Source: Amorphophallus konjac | Taxonomy: Eukaryota > Streptophyta > Magnoliopsida > Alismatales > Araceae | Assembly: GCA_022559845.1 (NCBI GenBank) | Contig: CM040121.1 | Coordinates: forward strand, 568,342,140 to 568,406,139 | DNA: 64,000 nucleotides | Direction of reading: 5' to 3' | Part shown: in pieces, positions 55,726 through 64,000 of the stretch | Layout of the letters: every line of letters begins with the position of its first letter | Numbering within the stretch: the stretch's first letter is position 1 | Translations under genes and position numbers: made by a program | Notes under the pieces: generated by a model | Databases searched by the model: none | The model's input: only the letters and a program-made list of their open reading frames with translations | Told to the model about the DNA's origin: nothing

Positions 55726-57932
55726 TGTTTACACGCGGAAAAGAAACATCTGCCGAACAAGGCGTTGTTTGAATCTTTTGGCATGTTTTATGGATTCCGC
55801 GTTTTTGGGAATTATAAGACGATTTAGGGTTCATGTACGGGATCTTTCCCCACCGACCGGAGTCGGTGTTAATTTATATCGGTACAAGTCCGAACACCTT
55901 TGATTAATTGCCAAAAATTGTTGACTGTAACGTCGGCTCTGATATCCTGGGTCTGCCCCCAAGGAATCGTCGTGCTTTATAAACGGGTGGCACTCGCAAC
56001 CCTTTGATGTGTTTGCGATCTTGCGTTTACAATTTTCTTTCTTTTTTGGAGGTTTGTTTGCAATTTTCCCCTTTCCGGGGTTATATTTATAATTTTCTAC
56101 CCATCGGGGGTATATTTACAATTTTTTATCCACCGGAGGTATATTTATAATTTTCTGCCCACTGGGGGTATATATGCAATTTTCTGCTCACCCGGGGTAT
56201 ATATGCAATTTTCATACACCATCGATGATATTTATAGAATTTTCTGCGATATTTATGTAATTTCCAGAAATAAGTATACTTCTGCAATTTATAATTCCAG
56301 AATTTCATGATCTTCATGATTTCATAAAGTTCTTTGACCCAAGTATCCTTTCTTTCTTTTAATCAACATAATCTCCCCTCATGGGTGGGGATGATTTATA
56401 CTTTACATATATGACCCTCCCATGGGGGTTTGTTTACAAAACTTTCAAAAAGTTCTTTTACAAGGAGAAGGGGGCCATCTTGCTTCACCTTCTTCTTTTT
56501 CCTCTCTTCTTCCCTCCAAGTTTTCTTGCGCAGGGAGTAGTAACAAGGAGCAACAAGGACTCCTCTCTTGTCAAAAAAAAGTTCTTCCCTTCCTTGGAGA
56601 GGTCTTGGGTTTTTATAGGAGGAAGAGAGCTTGGAGGAGCTCCCCCGTCGATTTGGAGAGGTAACTCCCAAGACTTTTCATCTCCCCCGTCTTTTCCTCT
56701 TCATCTTCTTCCGTTTTCTTTTTCTTTCTCTTCCCCCGGTGGTAACTCAACAGGCAGAGGGGCGAGGGAGTCCCCCGGTGCGGACAGGGTCCGGGGGAGC
56801 CCCCCGGTGGAAAGCGGCAGGCGAGGGGGAGGTCCCCCGATAGCGCAGAGGCCCGGGGGCCTCCCCCGGTGACAGCGGCGGGCGGGGGGCCCTCCCCCGG
56901 TGCGGACAGAGCCCAGGGGAGCCCCCCCGGTGCGGACAGGGCAGAGGCCCTCCCCCGGTCCGCAGGAGGCGGGAGGGTCCCCCCGGTGGCCCGAGTGGCC
57001 GGGGGGCTCCCCCAGGTGGTGTGGAAGGCCGGGGGACCTCCCCCGGTCGCAGGCGGAGCCCGGGGAGGATCCCCCGGTGGCAGTGGAGGCGGGGGAAGGT
57101 CCCCCCGGTGCGAACGGAACCGGGGGGCCTCCCCCGGTGGCAGACTAGGTGGGGGGAGTCCCCCCCCAGTGCAGGTGGACCGGGGGGGCTCCCCCGGTGG
57201 CTGAGGTGGCCGGGGGCCCTCCCCCGATCGCGGCGGAGGCGGCAAGAGGCCGGAGGACTCCCCCCCCGGTGCGCAGGGAGCCGGGGGCCTCCCCCCGATC
57301 GCGTCGGCAGCAGGAGGCCCGGGGGGCCTCCCCCCCGGTGGCGGTTGAGGTAGCAAGAGGTCGGGGGCCTCCCCCCCAGTCACTTAGTGGGAGAGAAGAG
57401 AGGGAGAGATCCCCCCCCTTTTTCTCTTTGTTAATCCCTATAAAAGGGACCTATTTGACTCCTTTTTGTTTTTTTGTGGACTTTGTGTGCAGCTAGAGCT
57501 ACTTGGATACTTGTTTTGTCCATTAAGAATCCTCTGGACGTCGTCTTGCTGCCGGATTGACTTCAGGTTGACTAGAACTTTGATCAAACTTCATGGGAAA
57601 ATCCGATGGGCCCCTAAATTACTTATTCTTGTATGGACTTGAACCCACGGGCATGTATTTTCAGGACACCCGTGAAGTATTTGGTAAAATACCCACTCGT
57701 CATAAATAGAACTAATGGCTCGACTTGACGTGGGATTTCAATTGGAAAGGCCTCATGGGCTTGTGTTGCATATCCGACCCTCGTCTAAAAACGACTTTAC
57801 GGACCCCAGACTTTCAATAACTTATGGAGCGGAAGCACATGGCTTTGTACCACTCTTTTGAAAATATTCTTAACTTCTGAAATACTTTATAATTTTATCA
57901 GAAATTATTCAGGAACTTTTCAGGGTTCAACA
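55726..57932 (-). mobile_element. 3' LTR of a minus-strand Tat-type gypsy element extending past the window
   Basis: On the minus strand it begins TGTTGAACCCTG (57932) and ends GCGTGTAAACA (55726), 2207 bp. Its tail box (ACCGACTCCGGTCGGTGG, TTAACACC; 55800-55900) matches the solo LTRs at 13781 and 30625. The expected target repeat is ATGAT (55721-55725); its partner is not at 57933, so the LTR is attached to an internal region on the right. A GC-rich island (56750-57415), opposing TATA-like boxes and 30-bp repeats (56045-56240) are inside. Confidence 0.82.
56610..57447. promoter_or_regulatory. GC-rich inverted-repeat island with outward-facing TATA-like boxes (copy 4)
   Basis: CCTATAAAAGGG at 57437-57447 faces right, toward the PMD gene. 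TTTTTATAGG at 56610-56619 is a TATA box on the minus strand, the LTR's own direction. Between them GGGGGCCTCCCCCGGTG-type units repeat about 20 times. CCGGGGGCCTCCCCCGG is a near-perfect palindrome, and G-runs could form quadruplexes. The long open frames here (to 256 codons) follow from the composition. Confidence 0.75.
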
Positions 57933-57950
57933 AATGCCCCCCACGAGGTG
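57933..57950 (-). other. Polypurine tract before the minus-strand 3' LTR
   Basis: Read on the minus strand, CTCGTGGGGGGCATT ends exactly at the LTR start TGTTGAACCC. The same junction, degenerated to CCCGTGAAGGACATT, precedes the LTR at 44949. Confidence 0.65.
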
Positions 57951-58110
57951 CCCGTCAGAGCCGTGGTGAAGGCGGGCAGCCCGTGCCCCTTATGCTTTTC
58001 CGGCCATGATGGATTTACTTATCTTGTATCAACTTGCTGTTCTTGATGCAATATGTCATTTTTCATGTCGAGCTGATTTGTTTTCCCCTTGTCTTGGGTA
58101 GGTGTTGAGG

Positions 58111-60126
58111 ATGTCTCGTGTCAGAGATATGCGTCCCCGGAAGGGTGCTAGCCGCGGCGGGGAGAGAGATAAACCCTCCTGCTTGTCGAATCAATTGATG
58201 TCTGTGTTGGCGCCTCCTCATGTCACGAAGGAGAACATGTTTTTACTTCCCCGGGGCTTTGATGTGGTTGCGAGAGGCCCTCTTTCTGAAGACTCCACGG
58301 AGGGTGGAAAAGTTGACCCATCACTGATCACTCGAGAGAGAGACTTCTATACTTATCAACGGCCAAAGGGCTATCCGCGGCATTTTCCTCTCGATGTACA
58401 CTTGTTCTCTTTTATTCGGCATTATGTGCCTGAGTACCTTGATGCGGAGGACCCGACTGTATTTGCCGAGAGGGTATTACTTGAGAGGGCTATTCTGGCG
58501 GGGCGAGACAGTATGATGGGGACTTGTACTTACTCCCATCCCAGCTTCCCATTGGGATATTCCTCACATGTTCGCCTTCCGGGAGCCACTCAAGTGGGAT
58601 TTTTCGAGACAGATGATTATGGCTATTGCAGATCGTGTTCAGTGATCCCTACTATATGGGAGCTATTTGGGCAACATAAGACAGGGCCTCCCTCTTCTGG
58701 GCTTTTCTTACTGCCTTCAGGCACTCAGTTTGTGGCCGAGGATTATGATAAATTGTGTTTTCTGGATCGTATCGTGAGCGGCTCTGCGCCCAACTGGTAT
58801 GGGCGATGGTCCGTGACGACTTCCCACAGGTTTCACTTGGGGGCCTCTGAGTGGCTAACGGGCGTCATTCATCATTATCATGATATTCTGGAGCATGTGG
58901 GTATTTGCCATGCTGTGACTGCTGCACTTTATCGGTATCCCTACTACACTGGACTTCTTCAGGGCTTGGCCGAGAGATTTAATCGGCGCTTCAACACTTT
59001 CGCGACAGCAGAGGGAGAGATATCCCTGGACTTGTGGAGCTTTCACCGGATTTTCGGCCTTCCCATCTCTGGCCACATGTATGAGGAGGCCTGCCTTAAT
59101 GACTTACACAGATCATACACCACTGGAGTTGGCTCCTACGAGTTACCTTTTGGCTTCCGTTATTTGATGAAGGTCTGGAGAGACCTTGCCCGAGTTGGAA
59201 AGGGGAAAACCCCTTCTGCTTCCACCAGTACTGTGAGGGTCAACCTCAGTGCCTGGATCAGATTCTTTTACAATGGCCCATTTTGTTTTCAGGATAGCTT
59301 TGCTGAGGATGACAAGCCGCTTGACCAGTACTACCAGCTTCTTCTTGATTTGCCCGAGAATAGGCGATATTTGTATGCACCGCAGAATGAGAGGTGGAAT
59401 CCCCACAAGCTTCCGGACAAGACATACTTGGCTGCTTATCTTGTTTATTGGCTAGCCACCTTTGTAGTACCATATGGGGAGGAGGGCATTGTGCGCCCCG
59501 AACTAATATATCCGGCTTGCATGCTTGCTGATGGCCGGAAACTTGCCCTTGCTCCTGCGGCCCTAGCCAATATTTATCATGGCTTGGGCAATTTGACAGC
59601 TTCTAGCTCGCCACGAGACCGCAGTGTCCGGTTGGCGATGCATTACTTGAGTGCATGGGCAGGTTTACTGCTTCCCGAGTTGTGTCAAAGTGTGAGGGTG
59701 GAGAACCCCGCAGCCCCCTTGATATTCCGGTTCCGCAATCGGCCGGATCAGAGCCCCCTTGAGCAGTTGACAGGAGCGCGGAGAGCTTTGTCCTTTTTGC
59801 CTGCCCAGGGTCAACCGGGTAGAGATTTTGCTTGTGTGACGCGGGGTTACCGCCCTTTCAGCACTGAGGGGCCTGATGGTGTTTCTTATCACCTTCCTTA
59901 CTATTCCAGCCCGAGCAGAGTTTTTCATGATGAATGGCTATATTGTAGGCGCCCTGGGGTACTTGTATTCCGGAAGGGCACCAGCACTTTCCTTGAGCCT
60001 TACTATCCTCACCGTTTCGGGCGGAATTTCGGCTATGATCAGGGAGTACCCCCGAATGCTGACTTTCCCTTGGGGGCGCGGCTACACAGAGAACAGGACA
60101 GACATCTTGTAGCCGCCAGCTGGTGA
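58111..60126 (+). CDS. Plant mobile domain (PMD) protein, antisense ORF of the gypsy element
   Basis: 671 codons from ATG 58111 to TGA 60124-60126, the longest well-formed frame in the window. The N-terminus is basic (MSRVRDMRPRKGASRGG). The body has PMD family features: an alpha-helical domain with SLDLWSFHRIFGLPISG, WLATFVVPYGEEGIVRPEL, PACMLADGRKLALAPA and AIYHYLSAWAG-like segments (here MHYLSAWAGLLLPEL). PMD proteins occur both as host genes (MAIN/MAIL1 in Arabidopsis, genome maintenance and silencing) and inside transposons. This one starts 180 bp inside the 3' LTR of a minus-strand gypsy element and runs antisense to it, the place where Tat-lineage elements carry antisense extra ORFs. 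The frame continues after the stop, so the TGA looks like a mutation. The domain's biochemical activity is unknown. Confidence 0.88.
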   Translation: MSRVRDMRPRKGASRGGERDKPSCLSNQLMSVLAPPHVTKENMFLLPRGFDVVARGPLSEDSTEGGKVDPSLITRERDFYTYQRPKGYPRHFPLDVHLFSFIRHYVPEYLDAEDPTVFAERVLLERAILAGRDSMMGTCTYSHPSFPLGYSSHVRLPGATQVGFFETDDYGYCRSCSVIPTIWELFGQHKTGPPSSGLFLLPSGTQFVAEDYDKLCFLDRIVSGSAPNWYGRWSVTTSHRFHLGASEWLTGVIHHYHDILEHVGICHAVTAALYRYPYYTGLLQGLAERFNRRFNTFATAEGEISLDLWSFHRIFGLPISGHMYEEACLNDLHRSYTTGVGSYELPFGFRYLMKVWRDLARVGKGKTPSASTSTVRVNLSAWIRFFYNGPFCFQDSFAEDDKPLDQYYQLLLDLPENRRYLYAPQNERWNPHKLPDKTYLAAYLVYWLATFVVPYGEEGIVRPELIYPACMLADGRKLALAPAALANIYHGLGNLTASSSPRDRSVRLAMHYLSAWAGLLLPELCQSVRVENPAAPLIFRFRNRPDQSPLEQLTGARRALSFLPAQGQPGRDFACVTRGYRPFSTEGPDGVSYHLPYYSSPSRVFHDEWLYCRRPGVLVFRKGTSTFLEPYYPHRFGRNFGYDQGVPPNADFPLGARLHREQDRHLVAASW

Positions 60127-62978
60127 CTTCACTTCACCCGGCGAGGGCCAGAGTCGGGCATTTCTTTTCCCACAGGCGAGAGAGCGGGGCAGGTTGATAT
60201 TTATTATGCCCGCTGGTGGTTTCAGCGCAGCAACATCTTCAGACAACCAGCCCAAAAATTGAAGGAAGCTGAGGAGGGGCGCTTGAAGAAAGTTGATGCT
60301 CCACCTGTTGCTATTGAGCATTCCTTTTTGTATTCCCAGTTTCCTCACATTGCCAGGACTGTTCGGGAGTTTCGCGAGTCATGGGAGGTAGCCCACGGAC
60401 CCATACCCGTCGACAGGGACACTTATATAGGGGCCATGAAGCCTTTGAAGCATGCAGAGGACCCAGCCTTGAAAAAGGGGAAAGCCCCTAATGATGAGAA
60501 AGTTTACTATTGGTGGGGACATTTACTTTCTGACTGCGGCCATCCCCCCGATGCTTCTCTATCTGACCCTCTCCTGCCTGCTGGGTTTAATAATGACCTC
60601 TGGCCCGAGTGGGAGAGACATTTAATGAATGCAGTAGCTCAAACGGGTGCCAGTGAATTTATTTCTTTCATTGAAAATGCTACTCTTCTTCGAGATATTT
60701 GGGATAGCATCTATCAAGCGGGACAAAGTATTGGCCTTCCACCAGAAGAGGTGGTATTGCAACCTTCTTTCTCTCCTGCCCCGGCTGGTATATGTTCTTC
60801 CTCTTACACTTCTTGACATGCTTGATTTGCTTTGAAAGGGGAATTTATTTTTGCATACTGATTTTTTTCTCTTCTTCCAGCGAGCTTTGTCCCCGCCGAC
60901 ACCTTTAAGAAAAAGAAAAGTTCCCATCACGCCAAGCGGCGGAGAGGGGATAGCGACGACCTTCTTGCGAAAACCCCTCGTCGCCAATCAAAGAGAAAGG
61001 CTCCAGTGGATGAGCATCAGGGTAATCTCGTCATTTCCTTTTGGCTTAATCCATGAAAGCTTTATGATGAATAACGTGGGCTTCTTTGTTGCTTCTTTAT
61101 CCTCCTTCAACTGACCCCGATATTACTGGGGAGATCGCAGGGAGTTTCCCTTCAGTTGACGTAGATGTCCCCCCATCCACCAGCCAAAATGAGAGGGAAG
61201 ACGAAGGGTTGGACGACTTGGGCATGTTGGATTATGACTATAATCCAGTGTCGGATGCTTCCCCTCCCTCACATGATAACAGTCCGCCAGATGTAGCTGC
61301 TCACGGCGGAGGTAATCCTTTTTTTGTTTCATCAGCTTATTTTACCACCTTGCCTTTGTCACTTGGGATTTAATGTGACTAATGTCTTTAAGCAAGGGCT
61401 TTGGATGGCGTCATGGGAGCATATGTTGCGTTGTTGGGCACCACGTCAGATGGTGAGCTTCCCGCATACTCCGATGCTCCTGCAGTTGGGGGCAATACAT
61501 TGACTGACTATGAGGAGGCTTTATTGGCTTAATTGTGCGCTCAAGGAGATGCTTTAACTTCACAAGGGGGTGTTAATGAACATTTTGTCCTTGAAGAGGG
61601 TGAACTGCCCCTATCAAGCCACCTGATCAAACAACCGACTTATTTTCCTGCTAGTAAACATCATTAATTCTTCTTGCCTTTCCAACATATATCAACCAAG
61701 AGACTTTTATTAATTTGGAGCATTTCTTCTTGTTGCTTTGGTGCAGTGACCATCTCTGCAACGATTGGGTCCTCTGCTCCTCCCTTGCAAGGGGCGACCC
61801 TTTCGTCAGAGGGGGTTTATAGGAGCGAAGCGCCCGAAGTAAGGACTGATCCGGCATCCATGACAGAGCCTCAGGGAGGAATACAAAATGGATCATCCCG
61901 AAACTTCCCACCAGAGCGATGAAGGTAAATTAATTCTCATTGCTTGCTCTTGCTCTTTCATCAGATTTCCAAAAATTTTACATCATTGCCATTCTCAGGA
62001 TATGCAGGCAATGAGGGTGACGCCGCCCTTCCTATTAAAATAAGAGAGGAGCCAGCTACATCTTTGGGAGAGACTCTGCCTGAATCGGCAGGTAATGGTT
62101 TTTCTTCTGCTTCAATTATCTTCTTGGTGACTTTATCTGCCTGATGATGGGATATATATCTCTTTTCTTTAGGCCCAGCCATTACTTCTCTCGTGAGTAA
62201 AGAAGTTGTTGGAGCGGTGGCTGATCAGGGACTTCCTGCCGCCGTAGTATCCCCAGGTAGCATATTACCCTCAGTCAAAGCCTCTTAACCTTCATGTTGT
62301 TTTTGCAGTATAGTGGTGGCTGATAATCGCTTTTCCTTTGACATGTCCCGAGACCAGCGCCCCGTCTGACTTTCCAGGGCACGAGATTATTTGGCCAGAT
62401 TCTCCGCAACTTCCCCCTTTCATGGCAGTAGAATTGATATTACCAAGTCTTATAGGCGGTGCACAAGCTTTACTTCAACAGGAGTCTCTTCCCACCATCG
62501 AGACTGTACGGGATGCCCTTCAGAGGAGTACCCGAGCTTATCATACCATGGGCTTACCTAAGGAACCTTGGATGGCAGCCGTGGAAAAGACTTGGGGGAT
62601 TTTCAAGTTTTATATGAAGCTTCTGAATGGAAGGCTTGCTGCATGCGGATTGAACACTTGAAGTGTGACATTGCCACCTTATCAAAGGAGACTGAAGCAC
62701 TGCAAGCAAAGGTCAAGGCCATTCAGGATGAAAAGAGCATGGTGGAAGCACAAGCGGCGGCAGAGAGGGAGCAGGCCTTGCGCTGCTGACAAGCTGCCGA
62801 AGAGTTACTGGCCAGAGCGCAGGCGTGCTTGGTCAGTGCAAACTCCCATACGGAGAGGGCTCAACAACTACAGGGTGAGGTGGCAACCCTTTCTTCTCAA
62901 AATTCAATGCTTCAATGTGAGATCACTGATAAGCAGAAGGAGATCGCAGATTTGATGAAGAAGAAGCCTCGCCATTAG
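60127..62978 (+). pseudogene. Continuation of the PMD gene: further exons with in-frame stops
   Basis: After TGA 60124 the same frame continues (VDIYYARWWFQRSNIF, FPHIARTVREFRESWEVAHG) to 60787, where GCTG|GTATAT is a donor. Further exons fit by frame and GT/AG: 60881-61021 (Lys/Arg-rich, FKKKKSSHHAKRRRG, nuclear-localisation-like), 61141-61311 (acidic, DEGLDDLGMLDYDY) and from 61393 (GVMGAYVALLGTTSDGEL), where TAA 61530-61532 interrupts. Less certain exons lie at 61745-61918, about 62005-62090 and 62172-62255. The last block (62338-62978) codes PSLIGGAQALLQQESLP, then, after a frameshift near 62600, a coiled coil (LSKETEALQAKVKAIQDEKS) with TGA 62787-62789 and the true end TAG 62976-62978. 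Full length would be well over 1,000 residues. The copy is broken. Confidence 0.7.
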
Positions 62979-63660
62979 TGAGGTTGGATCCGCCTTTGTG
63001 ACTTTCTTACACTTTCTTTTACATTCTTATTGCACATTTATTGTCCTTGCGGTTAACCCGAGGGCTTGTCTCAGGTCACACTTTTATAGATGAATGACAT
63101 TTATTGTGAACAAGAAGAAGACTTGTGTTACTTTTGTGCATGAATGTATCTGCTTTTCAAGCCATTCTTCTGTTTGCCTTCTGCTTTCTTTCTCTCTCTT
63201 TTTTTTCACTTTACTAGCGCTGGCGCCCTTTCGGGTTTTCACCAACACTAGCCCCCTTTAGCTTTTTCTACCACGCCCTTTCGGGTTTTCACACTGAGGG
63301 GTTACCCATTTTTGTCTTAGACGCCCTTTCGGGTTTTCACCTCAGCCGGATTATGACCTTTTTGCCCTTGAGCGACCAGTAACCTAGCCACCCAAGTCCG
63401 TCGGGGCACCTCTATTTTAAACCCCACTTTTTTTTTGAGGGGGGGGGGGGGGGCTTGGATGAGGAGAATGAACCCCCATGTGAACTTGGAACAAGAATTA
63501 GAAACTTGTGGTGAGTGACCTTGGTCCTGCCCTTCGGCTGACCTCTGATAGGTTGGAGTCTGGAGATTTGGGATCGGCCAGGCAAGTAATCTTGGAGCCA
63601 GAATTGTAACGTGAATTCTAGGATTTTGGGGCCGGATGACCAATAATTTGAGGATTGAGA
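62979..63660. other. Non-coding region downstream of PMD, with a 19-bp repeat in triplicate
   Basis: CGCCCTTTCGGGTTTTCAC occurs at 63224-63242, 63274-63292 and 63322-63340 (50 and 48 bp apart). A run of G lies near 63438-63453. AAGAAAGAG- and T-rich stretches surround it. It would hold the PMD 3' UTR. No pol sequence of the minus-strand element is seen yet. Confidence 0.7.
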
Positions 63661-63671
63661 GTTTGGGGAGC

Positions 63672-64000
63672 CATGTTTTGGGATTTAGATTTAGGTGGGG
63701 CTGACCAAGAGATGGTTTAGAGAGCCGAGACGTAGGGATTTAGATTTGGGGATGGCCACAAAGTGGTTTAGTGCCGAAACTTAGGGATTTAAATTTGGGG
63801 CTGGCCGGATAGTGGTTTAGTACCGGAACTTAGGGATTTAGATTTGGGGCTAGCCACAAAGTGGTTTAGTGCCGGAACTTAGGGATTTAGATTTGGGGCT
63901 GGCCACAAAGTGGTTTAGTGCCGAAACTAAGGGATTTGGATTTGGGGCTGGCCACAAAATGGTTTAATGTCGGAACTTAGGGATTGGATTTGGGGCGGTG
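63672..64000 (+). repeat. 49-bp minisatellite running off the window
   Basis: The unit GGGATTTAGATTTGGGGCTG + GCCACAAAGTGGTTTAGTGCCGGAACTTA repeats about six times. The first copies are degenerate and the last continues past 64000. ATTTGGGG and CCACAAAGTGG (a short inverted repeat) are the constant parts. Confidence 0.9.

Noticed and set aside
56613..57496. Open frames up to 256 codons on both strands
   Set aside because: Located in the GC-rich inverted-repeat island of an LTR. Pro/Gly/Arg-only peptides reflect composition.
55559..57932. LTR starting at 55559 (TGTTGTAACACTC)
   Set aside because: The left end at 55726 matches the CGCG-TAAACA terminus of the two solo LTRs with verified target repeats; 55559 does not.
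1..64000. tRNA, rRNA, CRISPR arrays, bacterial-type operons
   Set aside because: None seen. Matches to tRNA are only the primer-binding sites of LTR elements, and the direct repeats lack unique spacers.

Overview
This is nuclear DNA from a seed plant with a repeat-rich genome, almost certainly an angiosperm. It holds one recognisable host gene, the 3' half of DNA2 (JHS1 in Arabidopsis), on the minus strand. Plant-type GT..AG introns, Sirevirus and Ty3/gypsy retrotransposons, TRIMs, a Mutator-type MITE and a plant mobile domain (PMD) gene point the same way. The species cannot be named from the sequence.

Layout. 336-10640 is a complete non-autonomous Sirevirus-like Copia element: 2.6-kb LTRs, 5-bp target duplication (TSD) AGGCC, a decayed gag with three CCHC knuckles and no pol. 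From 11618 to 50789 run 21 exons of DNA2, encoding 757 C-terminal residues: the nuclease-domain tail with its Fe-S cysteines and the complete SF1 helicase. The 5' exons lie beyond the window. The introns carry nearly everything else. Intron 13418-17697 has a solo LTR (TSD GCACA) with a TRIM and an RTE LINE tail nested in it. Smaller introns hold a 9-bp-TSD MITE, a 206-bp MITE and a second TRIM. Intron 26056-50182 is about 24 kb. It contains an LTR-like block, a decayed gypsy gag split by a solo LTR (TSD ATGAA), about 10 kb of non-coding mosaic with satellites and A-rich tracts, a gypsy 3' end with polypurine tract and LTR, and a truncated Copia element.

The part upstream of the first visible exon (50790-64000) must also be intron if the gene is intact. 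It holds a 3.3-kb Sirevirus solo LTR (TSD CAATG), then the 3' end of a minus-strand gypsy element of the same LTR family as the solo LTRs at 13781 and 30625. Just inside that LTR, in antisense to the element, is a PMD gene at 58111-62978 with introns and three in-frame stops. This matches the antisense extra ORFs known from Tat-lineage gypsy elements.

The most unusual pattern is in this gypsy LTR family. Three copies carry a GC-rich inverted-repeat island whose sequence differs completely from copy to copy. Each island is bracketed by outward-facing TATA-like boxes, and in the copy beside the PMD gene one of them points at that gene. Exon boundaries were set by hand from reading frame, GT/AG sites and recalled DNA2 family similarity; no alignment or search was run.
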